Origin: Pleurocapsa sp. CCALA 161
GTDB taxonomy: Bacteria; Cyanobacteriota; Cyanobacteriia; Cyanobacteriales; Xenococcaceae
Assembly: GCF_003003995.1 (NCBI RefSeq)
Contig: NZ_PVWF01000007.1
Coordinates: 1 to 64,000, forward strand
DNA: 64,000 nt
Reading direction: 5' to 3'
Part shown: piece by piece, positions 17,678 through 26,952 of the stretch
Position numbering within the stretch: position 1 is the first letter of the stretch
Layout: the number at the start of each line of letters is the position of its first letter
Translations under genes and position numbers: made by a program
Notes under the pieces: model-generated
What the model saw: only the letters and a program-made list of their open reading frames with translations
Database searches by the model: none
Told to the model about the DNA's origin: nothing

Positions 17678-18535
17678 TTAATCAAATTGAGGATGATATA
17701 CTTCTCGAAAGAAGCGTTGATGTTTGGGTGCTAGCTGCTCAATAACTTCTGGTTTGAAGTCTGGCTTATGATGACGTACATTGATATGATTGTAGGCACA
17801 GAAAATTGCCACCCGAGGTGATTGAGAATTTTGCCAAAAATCGGCAGAATGGCGCACTGCTTCGGAAAAAATGATTAAAGACCCCGCAGGACAACCATAG
17901 CTCTCCCATAATCCTGAATTTCGGGCATCTATACTCTTAACAGGATTGGTGCGTATATTATAGTTGGCTTTATGGCTACCAGGAATAAAACAGGTGCCGC
18001 CTTTATTTTCTAAAACTTCATTCAATTCCCAAACCACTCGCACCATACCTGCATAAATCCGTCCATCATGGAAATTGTAGGCATAGTTAGGATTGGTAGT
18101 ACGTCCCCCCGCATGAGGTCGCCATTCCCCTTCCCCTTGCTGGCGATAGCTCAAAAAAACATTTTCTAAGCGAATTTTTTCGGGATCTGGGTCAATGACG
18201 TTTAGTAACACATTCATGACTTCCCGATGATCGATTAGTTGAGCAAAAGGCCCTCCTGGCAAATAACGCTCATGAGGAGATAGGGATTGAGGGTTATTTT
18301 TTTGGCGCAGTGTAAACTCTCTAATAACCTCTATTTCATTTTGACTAAGTACGGCGGGTTTAACCAGGTAACCCTTAAGATCGAAAACAACGCGGTCATG
18401 ATCAGACATATTTACTCTAGAAAAACCGAAACGATGAGAAATTAATTTTGTTGTTTTGAGAACAGCTTTTTTGGATTTAATTTTAAAGTCTTGAAGTTGC
18501 ATAAATGGCTTATGTTGCTGAACGGCATTATTCAA
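17678..18535 (-). CDS. PhyH-like non-haem iron oxygenase-fold protein with H-x-G in place of H-x-D
   Basis: A 285-residue protein of the phytanoyl-CoA dioxygenase superfamily, normally Fe(II)/2-oxoglutarate enzymes. The distal region is typical: GGTCFIPGSHKANY, GSLIIFSEAVRHSADFW (His229 as distal Fe ligand) and SPRVAI (2-oxoglutarate Arg, about 241). The proximal motif reads RPHAGGR: His141 is followed by Gly143 where the family has Asp. Loss of the acid ligand is known in halogenases such as SyrB2 (Ala) and WelO5 (Gly), though a HGG subgroup of uncharacterised PhyH proteins also exists. The start is TTG at 18535, preceded by AAAGG; ATG at 18502 lacks a ribosome site. Upstream on the same strand is the O-antigen ligase gene, 40 bp away. 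Confidence 0.75.
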   Translation of the reverse strand: MNNAVQQHKPFMQLQDFKIKSKKAVLKTTKLISHRFGFSRVNMSDHDRVVFDLKGYLVKPAVLSQNEIEVIREFTLRQKNNPQSLSPHERYLPGGPFAQLIDHREVMNVLLNVIDPDPEKIRLENVFLSYRQQGEGEWRPHAGGRTTNPNYAYNFHDGRIYAGMVRVVWELNEVLENKGGTCFIPGSHKANYNIRTNPVKSIDARNSGLWESYGCPAGSLIIFSEAVRHSADFWQNSQSPRVAIFCAYNHINVRHHKPDFKPEVIEQLAPKHQRFFREVYHPQFD

Positions 18536-18575
18536 TGCCTTTTCACTCTAGATTCAAAAGTTGGAAAATTTAGCA

Positions 18576-19865
18576 TTACTTTTCTATGACATAGTAATTT
18601 TTCTTGGCAATGACTAAGGAGTAAGATACGGCTACATAGATTGCCCAAAAAGAACTATTCATCGTGGTTATAGTACCCTCGGTCAAATTAGAAAGCAAAA
18701 TATAAGTCAAAAGTAACAAAGGCCAAAACCCTTCTGGAGTATTACTTTTTCTCAGTAATGCTAAAGACTGTCTGCTAGTGATTAAAAAACCTGCCAGGAA
18801 AACACTTAAACCAATCAAGCCGATGGAAAGCCAAATGTCTAGAAATCCGTTGTGAGCATAAATTACAGCTATTCTCATTGCCAACTGCACGTAGCCTGAA
18901 GGTCCTTCATAACCATTCCAAAAAGCAGCTAGTCCATAACCTAACCAAGGTCGCAATTGAATCTGATCCCAAACATATCCCCAAATATCTGTTCTGCCTG
19001 ATAAAGTTGAGTCTTTGCCGAGTGAACTAAAGAAAGAATCGGCACCAATATATCCAGCAACCCAAATAAGGGCAATAATACCTATGATAGTGACGGCTAA
19101 TATTGCTGAAAGCATAACTTCGTATCGCCATCTAAAAATACGATAGATGATGCATAACATTAGCATTACTAAAAAAGTAGCCAAGGCAGTTGTCGATTGA
19201 GACATCACCATAGATCCACAGCCAAGAGCCAATAATCCCCAATAAATCCAACTGAGCTTTTCCCCTCGAATCGCATTTAAGAAAAAAACCACACTGCCAA
19301 GAGCCATAAAAGCTCCAAATTGATTTTTGTGAGTAAATACACCTCTTAAAGCACCTTCATGAACTCCAGCCATCAATCCATATTGAGGTATAGCAACTAC
19401 CAGCAAAAGACTGAGAATTAATAATAATCCATAAGTCCAGCCCAGCAAACTTAGTTGTTGGCGGAGAGTATAGCGAATTGCCAAATATAGTCCAAAACTA
19501 GTAGTTCCCAGGGCATAAAGAGCAAATCTTAAGGTTTGATCTGGATTTACCGACCAAAAATAAGAAAAACAAATAACTCCCATCAGAATCCAAATCAATT
19601 TGTTCCGCGAAAGCACTGACAAAGTCCTTTTCCATCTAACTGTGAGCAACAACCAAGTTGTCAGATAAATTAAAATTGAGATTTTGGCATTAATGGATAA
19701 ATCGAAGGTACTAATATCCACACCGTCTCCCTCATTGACTCCTTTGGTTAGAATCAAGGGCGTGATAGCATTTGAAATATGAATTAAAGAAAATATTGAA
19801 AAAAGTGCTTCAAAGATTCTGAGGGCGTTGCTTTGGCTTTTTGCTGGTAGATATACACTACTCAT
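18576..19865 (-). CDS. O-antigen ligase/polymerase family (Wzy_C) membrane protein
   Basis: A 429-residue polytopic membrane protein with about 11-12 hydrophobic segments. It carries the Wzy_C/WaaL pattern: GVFTHKNQFGAFMAL in the middle, a large external loop with SGRTDIWGYVWDQIQLRPWLGYG, and YAHNGFLDIWLSIGLIGL with the His-Asn pair. Such enzymes polymerise or ligate lipid-linked glycans at the outer face of the inner membrane. I use ATG at 19865 (SSVYLPAKSQ) rather than TTG at 19880. It is the first intact gene of the polysaccharide region and lies upstream of the PhyH-type gene on the same strand, so the pair may be co-transcribed. Confidence 0.88.
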   Translation of the reverse strand: MSSVYLPAKSQSNALRIFEALFSIFSLIHISNAITPLILTKGVNEGDGVDISTFDLSINAKISILIYLTTWLLLTVRWKRTLSVLSRNKLIWILMGVICFSYFWSVNPDQTLRFALYALGTTSFGLYLAIRYTLRQQLSLLGWTYGLLLILSLLLVVAIPQYGLMAGVHEGALRGVFTHKNQFGAFMALGSVVFFLNAIRGEKLSWIYWGLLALGCGSMVMSQSTTALATFLVMLMLCIIYRIFRWRYEVMLSAILAVTIIGIIALIWVAGYIGADSFFSSLGKDSTLSGRTDIWGYVWDQIQLRPWLGYGLAAFWNGYEGPSGYVQLAMRIAVIYAHNGFLDIWLSIGLIGLSVFLAGFLITSRQSLALLRKSNTPEGFWPLLLLTYILLSNLTEGTITTMNSSFWAIYVAVSYSLVIAKKNYYVIEK

Positions 19866-20024
19866 AAAAATCAAGATCAAATAAATTTAATTGCTGTTGA
19901 AGATAAATAATTAAGCTCAAAAAATCTACCTAAGTTTTTTTACTATTTTACTAAAGGTACAATAAGTTCTGGCTATTTTATACCTTCAACAGTAATTTTT
20001 AAATAATCAAGACCAACAATAATT

Positions 20025-20442
20025 TTACTCAGAGAGCGGAGTAGCGATCGCATGACCGACACACCAGTCAATTGTATCGTAAGAGTTTTCTATTTGAGTA
20101 ACTCGATAGTTTAACTGCTCGAAAAAATTGGCTAATTCTTGATACTTGCGTTCGTAAGCAATGCGATCGCCATCATCGATTTCATAAATCACCGTTTTTG
20201 AGATATTGCGTAAATATCTTTTGAATCGGAACTTCGTAAGTACCCAACGCTAATTCAGGACAAGATTCCCCTGTGTTAAACTTTAACCCTTGAGCTATGC
20301 CATTTCTCACCGCTACATCTCGCTGTCGTAAACCTGCACTAGCCAGGCGATATTTTAAAGAACTGGGGTTGGAACTAGCTAAACTTTCCAAAACGTTGAC
20401 GGGGAAAAGGGTTAAAAGACGAAATACTGCTTGTTTAATCAT
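20025..20442 (-). pseudogene. FkbM-family methyltransferase with internal deletion and frameshift
   Basis: The 5' part from ATG 20442 encodes a normal FkbM N-terminus ending ...LGTYEVPIQKIFTQYLKNGD, the point just before the SAM-binding strand (usually VFYDIGANVG). Here the sequence instead continues, in another frame, with the FkbM C-terminus: VIYEIDDGDRIAYERKYQ ... WCVGHAIATPLSE, ending at 20025. The whole Rossmann core is missing, so no methyltransferase can be made. The start overlaps the PIG-L stop codon (ATGA), with GGAGC upstream, so it was translationally coupled. Evidence for the family is from memory of homologues; the frame break is read directly. Confidence 0.8.
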
Positions 20443-21257
20443 AATTTTGCTCCTGTATTGAGCGTACGACGGAAGATTTCTTGACTTTGAAAGAAACAAT
20501 TAAGCCACTCTCCATTAGAGACATCTTGAAGTAGCCCCCAACTTGGATCGTCAATTAAACGTTTCATTTGAGTTTGATGTTGAGCCAAAGCAAGCTGTTT
20601 TTGTGACTTAATTGACTCAATCCCAACACGGTAATTAAATTCCTGAATTAATTGCCACCCTAGTTTTGCCTTGATACTAGATTTAAGATAGTTAAGATGT
20701 GAGTGGCGATCGCTTCGCGTCCAGGGAAAATGATGCCAATACCATACGGGATATTCATAAATGGTAACTTCTGAGTGATAGTTGGTTAATGCAGCCAAGA
20801 CAATCTGACTAGTGGCTAAATGGTCAGGATGAGTTTCGCGCAGATAGGGAATAAACACCTGCTGAGGCTGGTTTTGAATTAATAATTCCTGAACTTGAGC
20901 GATCGCCATCTTTAATGACTGCTGTAATTCCCCATCACGAAAACCCAAAAACACCACATTTTCTGCCTCAACGTTCAGGGTTTGAGCCGCTTGAACTGCC
21001 TCTTGCTGGCGCAGCACAATTAATTCGGCTGGGGGAATAAAGCGATCGTGAGAACGACTGCCATCGGTCATAAAGACAATCTTGACTTCAGCCTCCGCTT
21101 CCCGTTTACGAATAATCGTTCCCCCACAGCCTAAAGTTTCATCATCCTGGTGAGGTGAAAAGACAATAGCTGAAGCTGCTAAATCTTCTGCTGATAGAGG
21201 TTTAAGCTGATTGATTTGCCTAAGATAGCGATCGCGCAACTGCTTTTTGAGTATCAT
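20439..21257 (-). CDS. PIG-L family (LmbE-like) N-acetyl-sugar deacetylase
   Basis: A 272-residue zinc deacetylase of the PIG-L/LmbE family. Zinc motif AIVFSPHQDDETLGCGGTI (P-H-x-D-D-E) is at about residues 32-46 and the distal zinc His is in LRETHPDHLATSQIV. Family members deacetylate GlcNAc linked to inositol, lipids or natural products. It overlaps the preceding glycosyltransferase by 38 bp and the following FkbM pseudogene by 4 bp, so the three were a translationally coupled glycan-modification operon. ATG at 21257. The protein itself appears intact. Confidence 0.88.
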   Translation of the reverse strand: MILKKQLRDRYLRQINQLKPLSAEDLAASAIVFSPHQDDETLGCGGTIIRKREAEAEVKIVFMTDGSRSHDRFIPPAELIVLRQQEAVQAAQTLNVEAENVVFLGFRDGELQQSLKMAIAQVQELLIQNQPQQVFIPYLRETHPDHLATSQIVLAALTNYHSEVTIYEYPVWYWHHFPWTRSDRHSHLNYLKSSIKAKLGWQLIQEFNYRVGIESIKSQKQLALAQHQTQMKRLIDDPSWGLLQDVSNGEWLNCFFQSQEIFRRTLNTGAKL

Positions 21258-22308
21258 TAGATTCTAGCTCTACGCCAATGGCTGCATAAGTGTCAATTAA
21301 ATTTTCGGCAATCTTTGACCAAGAATAACGTTGCCAAACTTTTCTTCTACCCGCTGTTCCCATTTCTCTTGCTCGATCGGGATGGGAAATTAATTTCATA
21401 GCTGCATCCGCCAAGGCTTGTGGGTTTCCAGGCTCTACCAATAAACCAGTAACACGATTATCCACAATTTCGGGCATTCCGCCTATTTTGGTTGCAACCA
21501 CGGGAGTCGCCGTAGCCATTGCCTCCACCAAACTCATGCCAAAGGCTTCACTCAAGGAAGGATTAACCACAACATCCGCTTGCTGATAGTAGGGTAATAG
21601 CTCTTGTTGATGGAGTGAACCAGTAAAAATCACCTGGGAACTTAAATGAGCGGGAATTTTGCTTTTAAGATGCTCCAGATAATCAATGCTATAAAAGTAT
21701 TTAAGAGCCTGCACTTCAGGTTCGGGTTGCAAGTCGCACAGCAATGCTTTGGCGACTATCAGATGTGGTCCTGCAATGGTCAAAACAGCCTGGGGGTATT
21801 GCTCGGTTATCTTAATAAAAGCATCAATTAAATCATGAACACCTTTTTCTGGAGAAATACGACCAACAAAGAGTAGTTGTGGTGCATTTGTGTCATGCTG
21901 GGGGCGATCCTGCGGATTAGGAACAAAATAATTGATATTGACACCATTATTAATGGTCTTACAAATTCCCGCATATTCAGGAAAACGAGTTTTGATTTTA
22001 TTAGTAATATAGTCGCTACAGCTAATCACTAAATCTGCATGAGCTAAACGAGCAGCGATCGCTTCTCGATCAAGTCGGTTAACCCATTCACAATGAAGGT
22101 GCAAAATTATTTTTGCTTCTGGGTTGCGATCGCGAATTGTCGGCACAAACTGGGAAAAGTTGTGAATATGAATAATGTCACATTGACGACGCGCAGTATC
22201 TTTAGCAATTTGCCAACCATACCCAAAATTAAACCAAGCAGAACCAAAGTATGGCAGCCTACTCTTAAAATTTATGATACTAACGATTTTTCGGGGAATT
22301 TTTAACAA
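21220..22308 (-). CDS. GT4-family glycosyltransferase, probably N-terminally truncated
   Basis: A 362-residue GT-B glycosyltransferase. The C-terminal nucleotide-sugar domain is complete: LLFVGRISPEKGVHDLIDAF, the E-x7-E region SLSEAFGMSLVEAMATATPVV and GGMPEIVDNRVTGLLVEPG. The N-terminal domain, however, starts at LKIPRKIVSIINFKSRLPYFG and lacks the first beta-strand and glycine loop of GT4 enzymes (roughly 60-80 residues). The only start is TTG at 22308, with a stop codon just upstream. The lost 5' end coincides with the point where a truncated flippase gene begins on the other strand. It may be inactive; an alternative is that it is an unusual short form. Confidence 0.7.
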   Translation of the reverse strand: MLKIPRKIVSIINFKSRLPYFGSAWFNFGYGWQIAKDTARRQCDIIHIHNFSQFVPTIRDRNPEAKIILHLHCEWVNRLDREAIAARLAHADLVISCSDYITNKIKTRFPEYAGICKTINNGVNINYFVPNPQDRPQHDTNAPQLLFVGRISPEKGVHDLIDAFIKITEQYPQAVLTIAGPHLIVAKALLCDLQPEPEVQALKYFYSIDYLEHLKSKIPAHLSSQVIFTGSLHQQELLPYYQQADVVVNPSLSEAFGMSLVEAMATATPVVATKIGGMPEIVDNRVTGLLVEPGNPQALADAAMKLISHPDRAREMGTAGRRKVWQRYSWSKIAENLIDTYAAIGVELESNDTQKAVARSLS

Positions 22309-23295
22309 TTAGTCACTAGTTTATTATTAACTTTAATTACTTATTTATTCTCGCCTTTAATATTTAGAAATATTACAAATCTTCCTGCTATCTTAAGCAT
22401 TTTATTAGCAAATTTAACTGGTTTAGCTATGTTTATAGTTAGTGCTAAGGCGTTCATGTCTCAGAACTTGCTCAAGAATTCTTCTTTACTCCAAATTATT
22501 AGTACAGTCACAAAATTATTTGCAGCTATATTATTAACAACTTTTGAACAGCCCTCTTTATTAAAGTGGTCTTACTTGTATTTATTGAGTGCGCTAATTA
22601 CAGCAGTAGTAGGGTTTATTTGGGTAAGTAAAACTTTAGGTTCACCTAAAGCAGCACCAAAAGCCATTCCCACCATGGTTAATGAAGGAGTTTACTTTGC
22701 TATCGGCGAATCTGCCTACAACATCAATTCTGATATCGATAAAACCATGCTGGCAAGCATGGCTACTTTAGAAGCAACAGGTATTTATGGCGCAGCCTAC
22801 CGTTTAATCCAGGTGAGCAGTATTCCTGTTTATGCCGTGTTATCCGCCTCTTATTTGAAATTTTTTCAAGAGGGAGCAAAAGGTATTCAAGGTTGTTTAA
22901 ATTTAACCAAACGTTTACTACCTTTTATCGCCATTTACGGTGTTTGCTCTTTGGTAGGATTTATATTCTTCGCCCCTTGGATAACTTATATTTTAGGGGA
23001 TGAATATTACAATGCGATCGCCACAGTACGTTGGTTAGCACCGATGCCGATTATTGGCTCAATCCAGTTGCTGTTAGCAGATACCCTCACAGGGGCTGGT
23101 TTTCAGAAAACTCGTAGCGCGATTCAAGTAGCCACTGCTTTAGGAAATGTGGGCTTAAATTTCTGGTTAATTCCTTTATATTCTTGGAAAGGTGCAGTTT
23201 GGGCAACATTAAGTTCTGAAAGCTTCCGTGTGATCTGTTTGGCGATCGCTGTCGGCTGGTTTTATAGACAACAAAAGAATAGCGAGAAAAATTAA
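22306..23295 (+). pseudogene. Oligosaccharide flippase (Wzx/MATE-like), 5'-truncated
   Basis: From 22306 an uninterrupted frame encodes the middle and C-terminal parts of a polysaccharide flippase: LVTSLLLTLITYLFSPLIFR, then ATG 22429 (FIVSAKAFMSQNLLKNSSL), the helix-rich body including SDIDKTMLASMATLEATGIYG and a C-terminal end AICVRQQ-like tail. The first approximately 100 residues (start codon and first two or three helices) are missing; a stop codon lies directly upstream. Translation from 22429 could give 288 residues, but this would lack the N-terminal helices that line the substrate path. The 5' end abuts the truncated glycosyltransferase on the opposite strand. Confidence 0.75.
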
Positions 23296-23324
23296 TACCA
23301 ATTCTCAAAAGTAACTGATGCTAA

Positions 23325-23561
23325 TTTAAAGAGTATTCTTTTGAACGATGTTTGGATGAAGACATAGAGAATGTTATCGCGGTAAACCTTTTAGCACCGA
23401 TTCGACTGGTTAAATCGTTGTTACCCGTCCTACGTCAAGGAACAAATCCAAAAGTAATTTTTATGGGAGCATTATCGGGTTTAGATAATTTTCCTGCTCA
23501 AACTTATGGAAAAATTGCAGAATCTTGCAGGATACAATCACATGGGAAAGCCAAATGCTAG
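23325..23561 (+). pseudogene. Short-chain dehydrogenase fragment
   Basis: The frame between stop codons at 23322 and 23559 encodes an SDR core piece: DEDIENVIAVNLLAPIRLVK, SLLPVLRQGTNPKVIFMGAL and SGLDNFPAQTYGK, equivalent to alpha-E/beta-5 around the catalytic Ser. No nucleotide-binding motif precedes it and no YxxxK active site follows; the end drifts into unrelated sequence. It is a decayed remnant in a region already rich in broken genes. Confidence 0.7.
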
Positions 23562-23592
23562 GATCGTCAAATAAATTGCAGGAAGTATAGAA

Positions 23593-24162
23593 ATGACCAT
23601 TACTACTCAGAAAATGACTCTAGAAGAGTTCCTTGCTTATGATGATGGCACAGATAATTTATATGAACTAGAAAATGGAGAACTAATCTGGATGCCTTCT
23701 GAGAGCGAAATCAATCGTCGAATTGCCATGTTTTTGTTAGCATATTTGCTTCAACAAGGTATTCCCTCCTATCGATTGACCATGAAGACAGAGGTAGCAG
23801 TTAGTGGGGCAAGAGTATCTGTGCGTTTACCAGATTTACTTGTATTATCCGAGGAATTAGCAACAGTTCTTGAAGGCGCGAGTAGATCGATCGTGTTAAT
23901 GGATATGCCACCGCCTCTACTTGCTGTAGAAGTTGTCAGTCCTAATCAAGAAAAACGAGACTATCGTTACAAACGCAGTGAATATGCAGCCAGAGGAATT
24001 ACTGAATATTGGATCGTCGATCCGATTCAACAACAGGTAACGATTTTGGAATTGATCGAAGGTTTTTATGAGGAAAAAGTTTACCGAGGCAGCGATCGCA
24101 TTTACTCACCCTTATTAACCAAAAATGATTTAACAGCCGAGGAAGTACTACAAAGAAGCTAA
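23593..24162 (+). CDS. Uma2 family (DUF820) putative restriction-like nuclease
   Basis: A 189-residue Uma2-family protein, a group greatly expanded in cyanobacteria and built on a PD-(D/E)xK nuclease fold. It shows MTLEEFLAYDDG, YELENGELI, the catalytic-type VRLPDLLVLSEE (Asp) and LLAVEVVSPNQEKRDYRYK (Glu...Lys), then GITEYWIVDPIQQQVTILE. These proteins often occur near mobile DNA; their biological role is unresolved. ATG at 23593 follows GGAAG. It is intact and lies just after the SDR fragment. Confidence 0.9.
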   Translation: MTITTQKMTLEEFLAYDDGTDNLYELENGELIWMPSESEINRRIAMFLLAYLLQQGIPSYRLTMKTEVAVSGARVSVRLPDLLVLSEELATVLEGASRSIVLMDMPPPLLAVEVVSPNQEKRDYRYKRSEYAARGITEYWIVDPIQQQVTILELIEGFYEEKVYRGSDRIYSPLLTKNDLTAEEVLQRS

Positions 24163-24336
24163 GAGATTGATTCTCTATGTAGTAGGACTTATAATCGCTT
24201 ACTATGATTGAGAAATGAAATGATGTTTATAGAGACAAAAATATTACAATCAGATTGTGTTTGTTTACTTAAGGTTAAGTTTCGTGTATGAATCCAACCT
24301 ACATTAAATAAAAAACTCATTTGCTAACAATCTAGC

Positions 24337-26430
24337 TTATTTACTGACCATAAAATCACTAAAGCCGCTACCCGTATCATCGCCCCATTCCCAATTAGCG
24401 ACAATGCCCAGACGATTAATCTTTAAGGGACTAGCCCAAGGGTAGACATCAGTAAGGGCGCGATACAAAACAGTTTGATGGTTAACCTGTACTGTGTAAT
24501 TATTACCATCAAAAACAACTCTGAGGGTGTAAGGCTTTCCAAAAGCGATCGCCTGACCAATATTTGACCATACCGCGTCATAGATTTCTTCAAAACCATC
24601 AAGACGGAAAAAACAGGAAATAGACTCTCCTGCATAAAAATCATCCAGCCAAGTATTAATAATGATGTAGTTATTTCGATCCTGCATAAAAATCAAACCA
24701 GCTCGACCTTTTTCTCCCTGTCCCCGTTCTTTTCCTGGAGGCAAAATGGTTACTGATACATCGGCAATAGGATTGTCCCAAGCTACAGTATAAGCGGTGC
24801 GCCCTGGGTTGGGATGCTCAACGCTAGCGTTTACTTGAGCAATGCCAGACTGAATTTTAAACACACCTTTACCGATAGTTTTTTGCCAGAGGCGATCGCC
24901 TAATTGGGTAGTTTTACCAGCTAAATCTCCCTGCCCAACTTGAAAGTCATCTTGAATAATTAGCTTTGTTCCTTCATGCCACCAAGGTAATCCTAAATCG
25001 AGAGTAGGCAGAGAAACGGTACGAGGATGAGCTTCAAAATTTTGTAGACACAAAGCTGAATTTGCTTCAAATATAGCAATACCAACTCCTGTGGCAGTTG
25101 CCAAGCGTTCATCTGTAAAAATGCAATTAGTCTCTGGCTGCACTGTGCGATCGCCAACTAGTTTACCATTAAGATAAATTCTTAACTCTTGTCCGTCATC
25201 TAAAATTTGCAGGTATGTAATGCTATTTGAACCAATAAAATCATCCTTACTGACAAATATTTCTTTAGTTTGACCAGCTTCCATTAATTGAAGACAAACT
25301 TGTTGGTGATTGAGACGACAACACCAATAATTATCCCGATCTTGAAATCTCCAAATTACGCCTAAATTTGCTGGTTGATCTCCCGCCAAAATTTTGAGAT
25401 GTAATAGCCCAGAGGTTGTTTGAGGAGCAAGAATAGCTAAACTATGGTTTTCTGTCGCCACCAAACCTTCTTGAGTACGCTCTAGACTACCAGATAAGAC
25501 TTGCCAGCTTCCGCCTACTTCAGCACTCGTAGTTGTTATATTTTCCAGCCCTAAAAGAGCATCGGCTGCATGAGCGGTTCCATACCAGGAAGCTAAACCT
25601 GTAACCGTTTCAGTTTTGACTCCATAAACTCTAGTATCAGCCCGAAAGCCAACTTGACCGAGAACACTTTGATGGATACCTGCATAGACAAATGCTTCAG
25701 CATTAACAGCATCGATGGCTACTGGACGTAACTGAGGATAAGCTGGTAAACCACGCACCTGTGGTAAAGAAGCGGCGTAGTAAGCTGCACCCTGTTCCCT
25801 TAAAATAACCACATAATATACAGGAACGTTTTGCAGTCCACGAAACACAGATAATAGATTAGTTCCTATATTTCCCACTGAAGCTAACAACTCGCCGTTT
25901 TCTGCCCCCGTAGCGCGCACCACGAAACTATTACCTTGAGTCGGGTTGTCAGGAACTACATCGGCAAACCAACCAACTGCTAGATTATCGTCAATTTTCG
26001 CTAAAGGAAAAAATTTAGTTACTTCTGCGCAAATCCGCACCCAACCCAATAAACGTCTTACTGTTCCCTGCTTTTGTCTACTATTTAACCAAGCTAAAAC
26101 TCGTTTGCTCACTGATTCAGTTTCACTGCCCTTTAACCAACGGGGAATTCTTTTATAGAGCCATTCCATAGTTTCGGCTTGAGAAGTATTGTGACCGTTA
26201 AGCAAAAGTACCGCTACAGCCAAGCCATTTTGGCGTTGATATGGCCCGTAGGCAATACCCTGTCTTCCCCAGCCTGGCTGAATTAAAGGTTTAAAACGCA
26301 AAGCATGATTATCAATGGCGATCGCTTTTTCGCGATCTATTCCTGCTCTTAGAACATTGCTAGTTGTATTAGTTCCAATAGTTTTACCGCTAGAGCAATC
26401 GTCTGGAAAAAGATCGGTAAATTGGTTCAT
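24337..26430 (-). CDS. Large protein with two ConA-like beta-sandwich domains, conserved in cyanobacteria, function unknown
   Basis: A 697-residue protein without signal peptide or membrane segment. Residues 1-290 form an N-terminal domain with ALRFKPLIQPGWGRQGIAYG and PVYYVVILREQGAAYYAASL. Two LamG/ConA-like beta-sandwich domains follow: about 310-480 (GVIWRFQDRDNYWCCRLN; LQILDDGQELRIYLNGKLVG) and about 500-697 (AGLIFMQDRNNYIIINTWL; YTLRVVFDGNNYTVQVNHQ). The paired RDNYW/RNNYI and ELRIYLNG/NYTVQVNH segments show the domains are homologous, as in glycan-binding or glucanase-like modules. It borders polysaccharide genes, which fits a glycan-related role, but no catalytic residues stand out. 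ATG at 26430; the divergent TPR fragment starts 13 bp away. Confidence 0.7.
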   Translation of the reverse strand: MNQFTDLFPDDCSSGKTIGTNTTSNVLRAGIDREKAIAIDNHALRFKPLIQPGWGRQGIAYGPYQRQNGLAVAVLLLNGHNTSQAETMEWLYKRIPRWLKGSETESVSKRVLAWLNSRQKQGTVRRLLGWVRICAEVTKFFPLAKIDDNLAVGWFADVVPDNPTQGNSFVVRATGAENGELLASVGNIGTNLLSVFRGLQNVPVYYVVILREQGAAYYAASLPQVRGLPAYPQLRPVAIDAVNAEAFVYAGIHQSVLGQVGFRADTRVYGVKTETVTGLASWYGTAHAADALLGLENITTTSAEVGGSWQVLSGSLERTQEGLVATENHSLAILAPQTTSGLLHLKILAGDQPANLGVIWRFQDRDNYWCCRLNHQQVCLQLMEAGQTKEIFVSKDDFIGSNSITYLQILDDGQELRIYLNGKLVGDRTVQPETNCIFTDERLATATGVGIAIFEANSALCLQNFEAHPRTVSLPTLDLGLPWWHEGTKLIIQDDFQVGQGDLAGKTTQLGDRLWQKTIGKGVFKIQSGIAQVNASVEHPNPGRTAYTVAWDNPIADVSVTILPPGKERGQGEKGRAGLIFMQDRNNYIIINTWLDDFYAGESISCFFRLDGFEEIYDAVWSNIGQAIAFGKPYTLRVVFDGNNYTVQVNHQTVLYRALTDVYPWASPLKINRLGIVANWEWGDDTGSGFSDFMVSK

Positions 26431-26443
26431 TTAAAGATTTAAG

Positions 26444-26809
26444 ATGATATTTGTTATAAAAAAAGCGAGCGCTGACTTTAACCGAGCAATTGAAATCGAA
26501 CCTAATAATGTCGATGTTTGCAGAATCCGCGGAAGGTCTTACGATCAGCAAGGAAAATCTGAATTAGCGATCGCCAGCTACATTCAAGCAATTGAAATCG
26601 ACCCTAATTATGCCAAGGCTTACAAAAGTTGTGGGGTTTCTTACGATAAGCTAGACAAAGATGAATTAGCCAGAACTAATTTAGAAAAAGCTAGACAGCT
26701 ATATCTAGCTCAAGGTAATGCGGGTAGAGCCTTGGCAGCAGAGGTTGATCTCATGTTAAAAAAGCTTCTTGAGAATTTCATTGACTTCAAAGAATTTCCT
26801 TTTAAATAA
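26444..26809 (+). CDS. Short TPR protein, probably a fragment
   Basis: A 121-residue frame containing about two tetratricopeptide repeats: SADFNRAIEIEPNNVDVCRI, then SELAIASYIQAIEIDPNYAKAY and a helical tail (ARTNLEKARQLYLAQGNAGR). It begins in the middle of a TPR motif right after ATG 26444, with no signal or capping helix, and that ATG is only 13 bp from the start of the divergent gene, leaving no room for a normal promoter. I read it as the 3' remnant of a longer TPR gene, but it could still be expressed. Confidence 0.5.
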   Translation: MIFVIKKASADFNRAIEIEPNNVDVCRIRGRSYDQQGKSELAIASYIQAIEIDPNYAKAYKSCGVSYDKLDKDELARTNLEKARQLYLAQGNAGRALAAEVDLMLKKLLENFIDFKEFPFK

Positions 26810-26952
26810 ATCAAGTGAGCTAAGTTGTCCTAGCCAAAATTACATTGAAAGCGAGCGTTTATCCTTTAGGGCTTTTTTCTAACCTATCAGACGAAAGGCG
26901 ATCGCTCTATCCACAAAAATAAAATTAGCAATATTAATAATTATCAATTAAT

